Shown piece after piece: positions 6,016-8,122 of a DNA stretch of 8,122 nucleotides. How positions within the stretch are numbered: the first letter of the stretch is position 1; each line of letters starts with the position of its first letter. A program made the position numbers and the translations under genes. The notes below the pieces were generated by a model. It was not told the DNA's origin, ran no database searches, and was given only the letters and a program-made list of their open reading frames with translations. This DNA comes from Methanobacteriota archaeon (lineage in GTDB: Archaea > Thermoplasmatota > Poseidoniia > Poseidoniales > Thalassarchaeaceae): positions 1 to 8,122 of the forward strand of contig PCAI01000045.1 of NCBI GenBank assembly GCA_002731195.1, in the 5' to 3' direction.

Positions 6016-7842
6016 ATGGATGAAAGTTATGTTACTCATGAGCATGATGTAGTAATCATTGGCGCGGGCGGGGCAGGCCTTAGGGCTGCTATTGAAGCCA
6101 GTAAGTCCGGAGTGAGTGTTGCCATGATATGTAAATCAATGCTGGGAAAGGCACACACGGTAATGGCCGAAGGTGGTGCAGCTGCAGCCCTTGGCAACAA
6201 AGATCCTCGTGATAATTGGCAAACGCATTTTAGAGACACCATGAAAGGAGGAAAGTATCTCAATGACTGGAGAATGGCTAAAATCCATGCTCAGCAAGCA
6301 CCTGATAGAATAAGGGAATTAGAAACGTGGGGTGCAGTGTTTGATAGAACTGCTAAAGGGCTTACTAATCAACGTAACTTTGGAGGCCATACATACCCTA
6401 GATTGGCACATATAGGAGATGCGACAGGTTTGGAGTTGATTAGAACATTACAAGAAAAGGGAGTACATATGGGCATGGATGTTTTTATGGAATTTACAGT
6501 TCGTAAATTATTCACCTCAGAGGGCAAAATTTCAGGTTGTTTTGCTTACGACAGGAATGATGGATCATTACATGTTTTCAAAGCAAAAACAATTGTTATG
6601 GCTACCGGAGGAGCGACTAGATGTTGGTCAGTTTGCTCTGGTTCTTGGGAATATACCGGTGAAGGATACGCATTGGCATACTGGGCAGGTGCTGAAATTG
6701 GAGATATGGAGTTCATACAATTTCATCCAACAGGAATGATTTGGCCCCCATCTGTCAAAGGAATATTAGTAACTGAAGGCGTTAGAGGAGAAGGAGGTAT
6801 GCTTACTAACTCTGAAGGTAAGAGATTTATGTTTGACTATGTTCCTGAAATGTATAAAGATGAATTTGCAGATACAGAAAAAGAAGCTTTAGAATGGGTT
6901 TCTGAGGTTGTTGAGGGGAAACTAGCGACTGTACGCAGACCTCCTGAATTACTAACAAGAGATGTGGTTGCCAAAGCAATTAATTCTGAAAGGGATGCGG
7001 GAAGAGCTAGTGCCCATGGAGGAGCATATCTTGATATTTCATGGAGGGAACCTGAACAAGTAAAGAAAAAATTACCAGGCATGTATCATCAATTCAAAGA
7101 ATTGGCTGCAGTAGATATTACTGTTGAAAAAATGGAAGTGGGGCCAACGGCACATTATGTTATGGGAGGAATAAAGGTCCATCCAGAAACTCAAGAGACT
7201 ACTGTTCCTAGAATGTTTGCAGCAGGGGAAGCAGCAACGGGATTACATGGCGCCAACAGACTTGGAGGAAATTCATTATCAGATTTGATTGTTTTTGGCA
7301 AAATTGCTGGAGAGAATGCGGCCTCAAAGGCAAAAGAGTTGGGTGATTTTCTTACGATAAATCCTTTGCAAATTGAAGATGCCATTAAAGAAACTTTAGC
7401 ACCACTTAAGCGTAAAGAAGGAGAAAATCCAGCAAAAATTGTAGAAGATTTGAGAGAAATGATGCAGAATAAAGTGGGGATAATTAGAACTGAAAAATTA
7501 CTAAAGGAAGCTTTGCAAGATTTAGATGATTTAGAAGTTCGTGCACAAAACACTTCTACTGGAGAAAGTAGAATATATAATCCAGGATGGCATCAAGCTT
7601 TAGAGATTGATGCGATGTTGGATGTCAGTAGAATGTGTGCATTGGCAGCCCTGCATAGAGAAGAATCAAGAGGAGGCCATACTAGGGATGATTTTCCTGT
7701 TCCTGACTACAAATATTGGGGCAAGATAAATAGTGTCATCACAAAGAAAGATGTAATGGCAATAGAGCATCGTAGTTATCCACCAATTGATGAAGAATTA
7801 AAGAAACTATTAGATGTTGAAGATTTACATGAGGAAGAATAA
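6016..7842 (+). CDS. sdhA: Succinate dehydrogenase flavoprotein subunit
   Basis: This 608-residue catalytic subunit oxidises succinate to fumarate in the TCA cycle on the cytoplasmic face of the membrane. The N-terminal FAD dinucleotide fold reads VVIIGAGGAGLRAA (12-25). His47 in KAHTVMAEGG is the expected covalent FAD attachment site. The capping domain and active site carry QFHPTG (His237), EGVRGEGG (Arg257), TRDVV (Arg315-Asp316), HYVMGG (His380) and ANRLGGNSL (Arg415), all in the positions expected for succinate binding and proton transfer. FAAGEAATGLHG (401-412) closes the FAD fold. A helical C-terminal domain runs from about 450 and ends in an acidic tail. Whole blocks (NFGGHTYPRLAH, WPPSVKGILVTEGVRG, MYHQFKELA) match mycobacterial Rv0248c as I recall it, more closely than classical SdhA or archaeal thiol:fumarate reductase. 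The length is normal. It sits between sdhC and sdhB, one base before the sdhB start. Fumarate reductase in reverse is possible biochemically, but the Sdh1-like context favours succinate oxidation. Confidence 0.96.
   Translation: MDESYVTHEHDVVIIGAGGAGLRAAIEASKSGVSVAMICKSMLGKAHTVMAEGGAAAALGNKDPRDNWQTHFRDTMKGGKYLNDWRMAKIHAQQAPDRIRELETWGAVFDRTAKGLTNQRNFGGHTYPRLAHIGDATGLELIRTLQEKGVHMGMDVFMEFTVRKLFTSEGKISGCFAYDRNDGSLHVFKAKTIVMATGGATRCWSVCSGSWEYTGEGYALAYWAGAEIGDMEFIQFHPTGMIWPPSVKGILVTEGVRGEGGMLTNSEGKRFMFDYVPEMYKDEFADTEKEALEWVSEVVEGKLATVRRPPELLTRDVVAKAINSERDAGRASAHGGAYLDISWREPEQVKKKLPGMYHQFKELAAVDITVEKMEVGPTAHYVMGGIKVHPETQETTVPRMFAAGEAATGLHGANRLGGNSLSDLIVFGKIAGENAASKAKELGDFLTINPLQIEDAIKETLAPLKRKEGENPAKIVEDLREMMQNKVGIIRTEKLLKEALQDLDDLEVRAQNTSTGESRIYNPGWHQALEIDAMLDVSRMCALAALHREESRGGHTRDDFPVPDYKYWGKINSVITKKDVMAIEHRSYPPIDEELKKLLDVEDLHEEE
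7831..7837 (+). promoter_or_regulatory. Shine-Dalgarno site of sdhB inside the end of sdhA
   Basis: GAGGAAG ends six bases before the sdhB ATG at 7844. It lies within the codons for the acidic last residues of SdhA, so part of that Glu run may be kept by the need for this site. It supports the chosen sdhB start. Confidence 0.6.
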
Positions 7843-7843
7843 A

Positions 7844-8122
7844 ATGAGCGAAAATGTAACATTCAAGATTTTTCGAGGTTTACCAGATGGTGATGGAGAT
7901 CCTTTTGGAGAGATGGTAGACTACACTGTTGAAATGGATGAGGGGATGGTTGTACTAGATGTTATTCACCGAATACAAGCAGAACACGCACCAGATTTAT
8001 CATGCAGGTGGAATTGTAAAGCAGGTAAATGTGGATCTTGCTCAGCAGAAGTAAATGGAAAACCGCGTCTAATGTGCATGACAAGAATGGAAGAAGTAAT
8101 GGAAGAAACTCCCAATGGAGAA
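7844..8122 (+). CDS. sdhB: Succinate dehydrogenase iron-sulfur subunit, N-terminal part (truncated by window edge)
   Basis: The window holds 93 codons of a subunit that is usually about 240-250 residues. It relays electrons from FAD to the membrane quinone site. The visible part is the plant-ferredoxin-like domain with its [2Fe-2S] ligands: NCKAGKCGSCSAEVNGKPRLMC supplies Cys58, Cys63, Cys66 and Cys78. The [4Fe-4S]/[3Fe-4S] ferredoxin domain should lie beyond the edge. GKPRLMCMTRM and RWNCKAGKCGSC match the mycobacterial Sdh1 iron-sulfur subunit (Rv0247c) as I recall it, agreeing with the other two subunits. There is an additional Cys54 four residues before the first ligand. The ATG at 7844 lies one base after the sdhA TAA, and GAGGAAG (7831-7837), inside the last sdhA codons, is its Shine-Dalgarno site, so translation is coupled to sdhA. 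Nothing suggests a frameshift; the truncation is only the window end. Confidence 0.93.
   Translation, partial: MSENVTFKIFRGLPDGDGDPFGEMVDYTVEMDEGMVVLDVIHRIQAEHAPDLSCRWNCKAGKCGSCSAEVNGKPRLMCMTRMEEVMEETPNGE

Noticed and set aside
1..8122. Mobile elements, CRISPR repeats, defence or phage genes
   Set aside because: No transposase, integrase, direct-repeat array or target-site duplication was found; genes are housekeeping in kind and uniform in base composition.

Overview
This window reads as a low-GC archaeal chromosome segment. The strongest archaeal markers are a full-length CDC48/VCP/VAT-type double AAA+ ATPase with the archaeal-type first pore loop (KYYGESE), and a stand-alone PRC-barrel protein of about 80 residues directly behind it. 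Other signs are Shine-Dalgarno sites matching an ATCACCTCC-type 16S tail, and short AT-rich TATA-like promoters. A planktonic marine euryarchaeon (Poseidoniales/Marine Group II or a relative) fits the gene set and the AT-rich coding style, but this is inference, because no rRNA or other phylogenetic marker is present.

Layout. Positions 1-3223 are on the minus strand and are transcribed leftward: cdc48 (968-3223), a PRC-barrel gene 10 bases behind it (715-957), then, after a 91-base gap, the N-terminal part of a membrane-anchored DUF4350-like protein (1-623, running off the window). Positions 3224-3341 are a divergent promoter region. An aldehyde dehydrogenase (3342-4970) runs rightward. A 36-residue zinc-ribbon microprotein (4967-5077, minus) converges on it, and the two stop codons share the palindrome TTAA. 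A second divergent promoter region (5078-5205) precedes a succinate dehydrogenase operon, sdhC-sdhA-sdhB (5206 to the right edge), in which sdhB is cut after 93 codons.

Function. The Sdh genes encode a membrane-bound complex that oxidises succinate to fumarate (TCA cycle) and passes electrons via FAD and Fe-S clusters to quinone. All three subunits resemble mycobacterial Sdh1 (Rv0249c-Rv0248c-Rv0247c) in motif detail and gene order, with one five-helix membrane anchor and no sdhD between sdhC and sdhA. The anchor keeps the Cys/His positions that could hold a membrane-embedded Rieske-type [2Fe-2S] cluster like that reported for mycobacterial Sdh1; this is the most interesting point in the window. 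The CDC48 ATPase probably unfolds proteins for quality control. The aldehyde dehydrogenase oxidises an unidentified aldehyde, possibly a semialdehyde from amino-acid catabolism, whose product could feed the TCA cycle. I see no tRNA, rRNA, CRISPR array, insertion sequence or long repeat.
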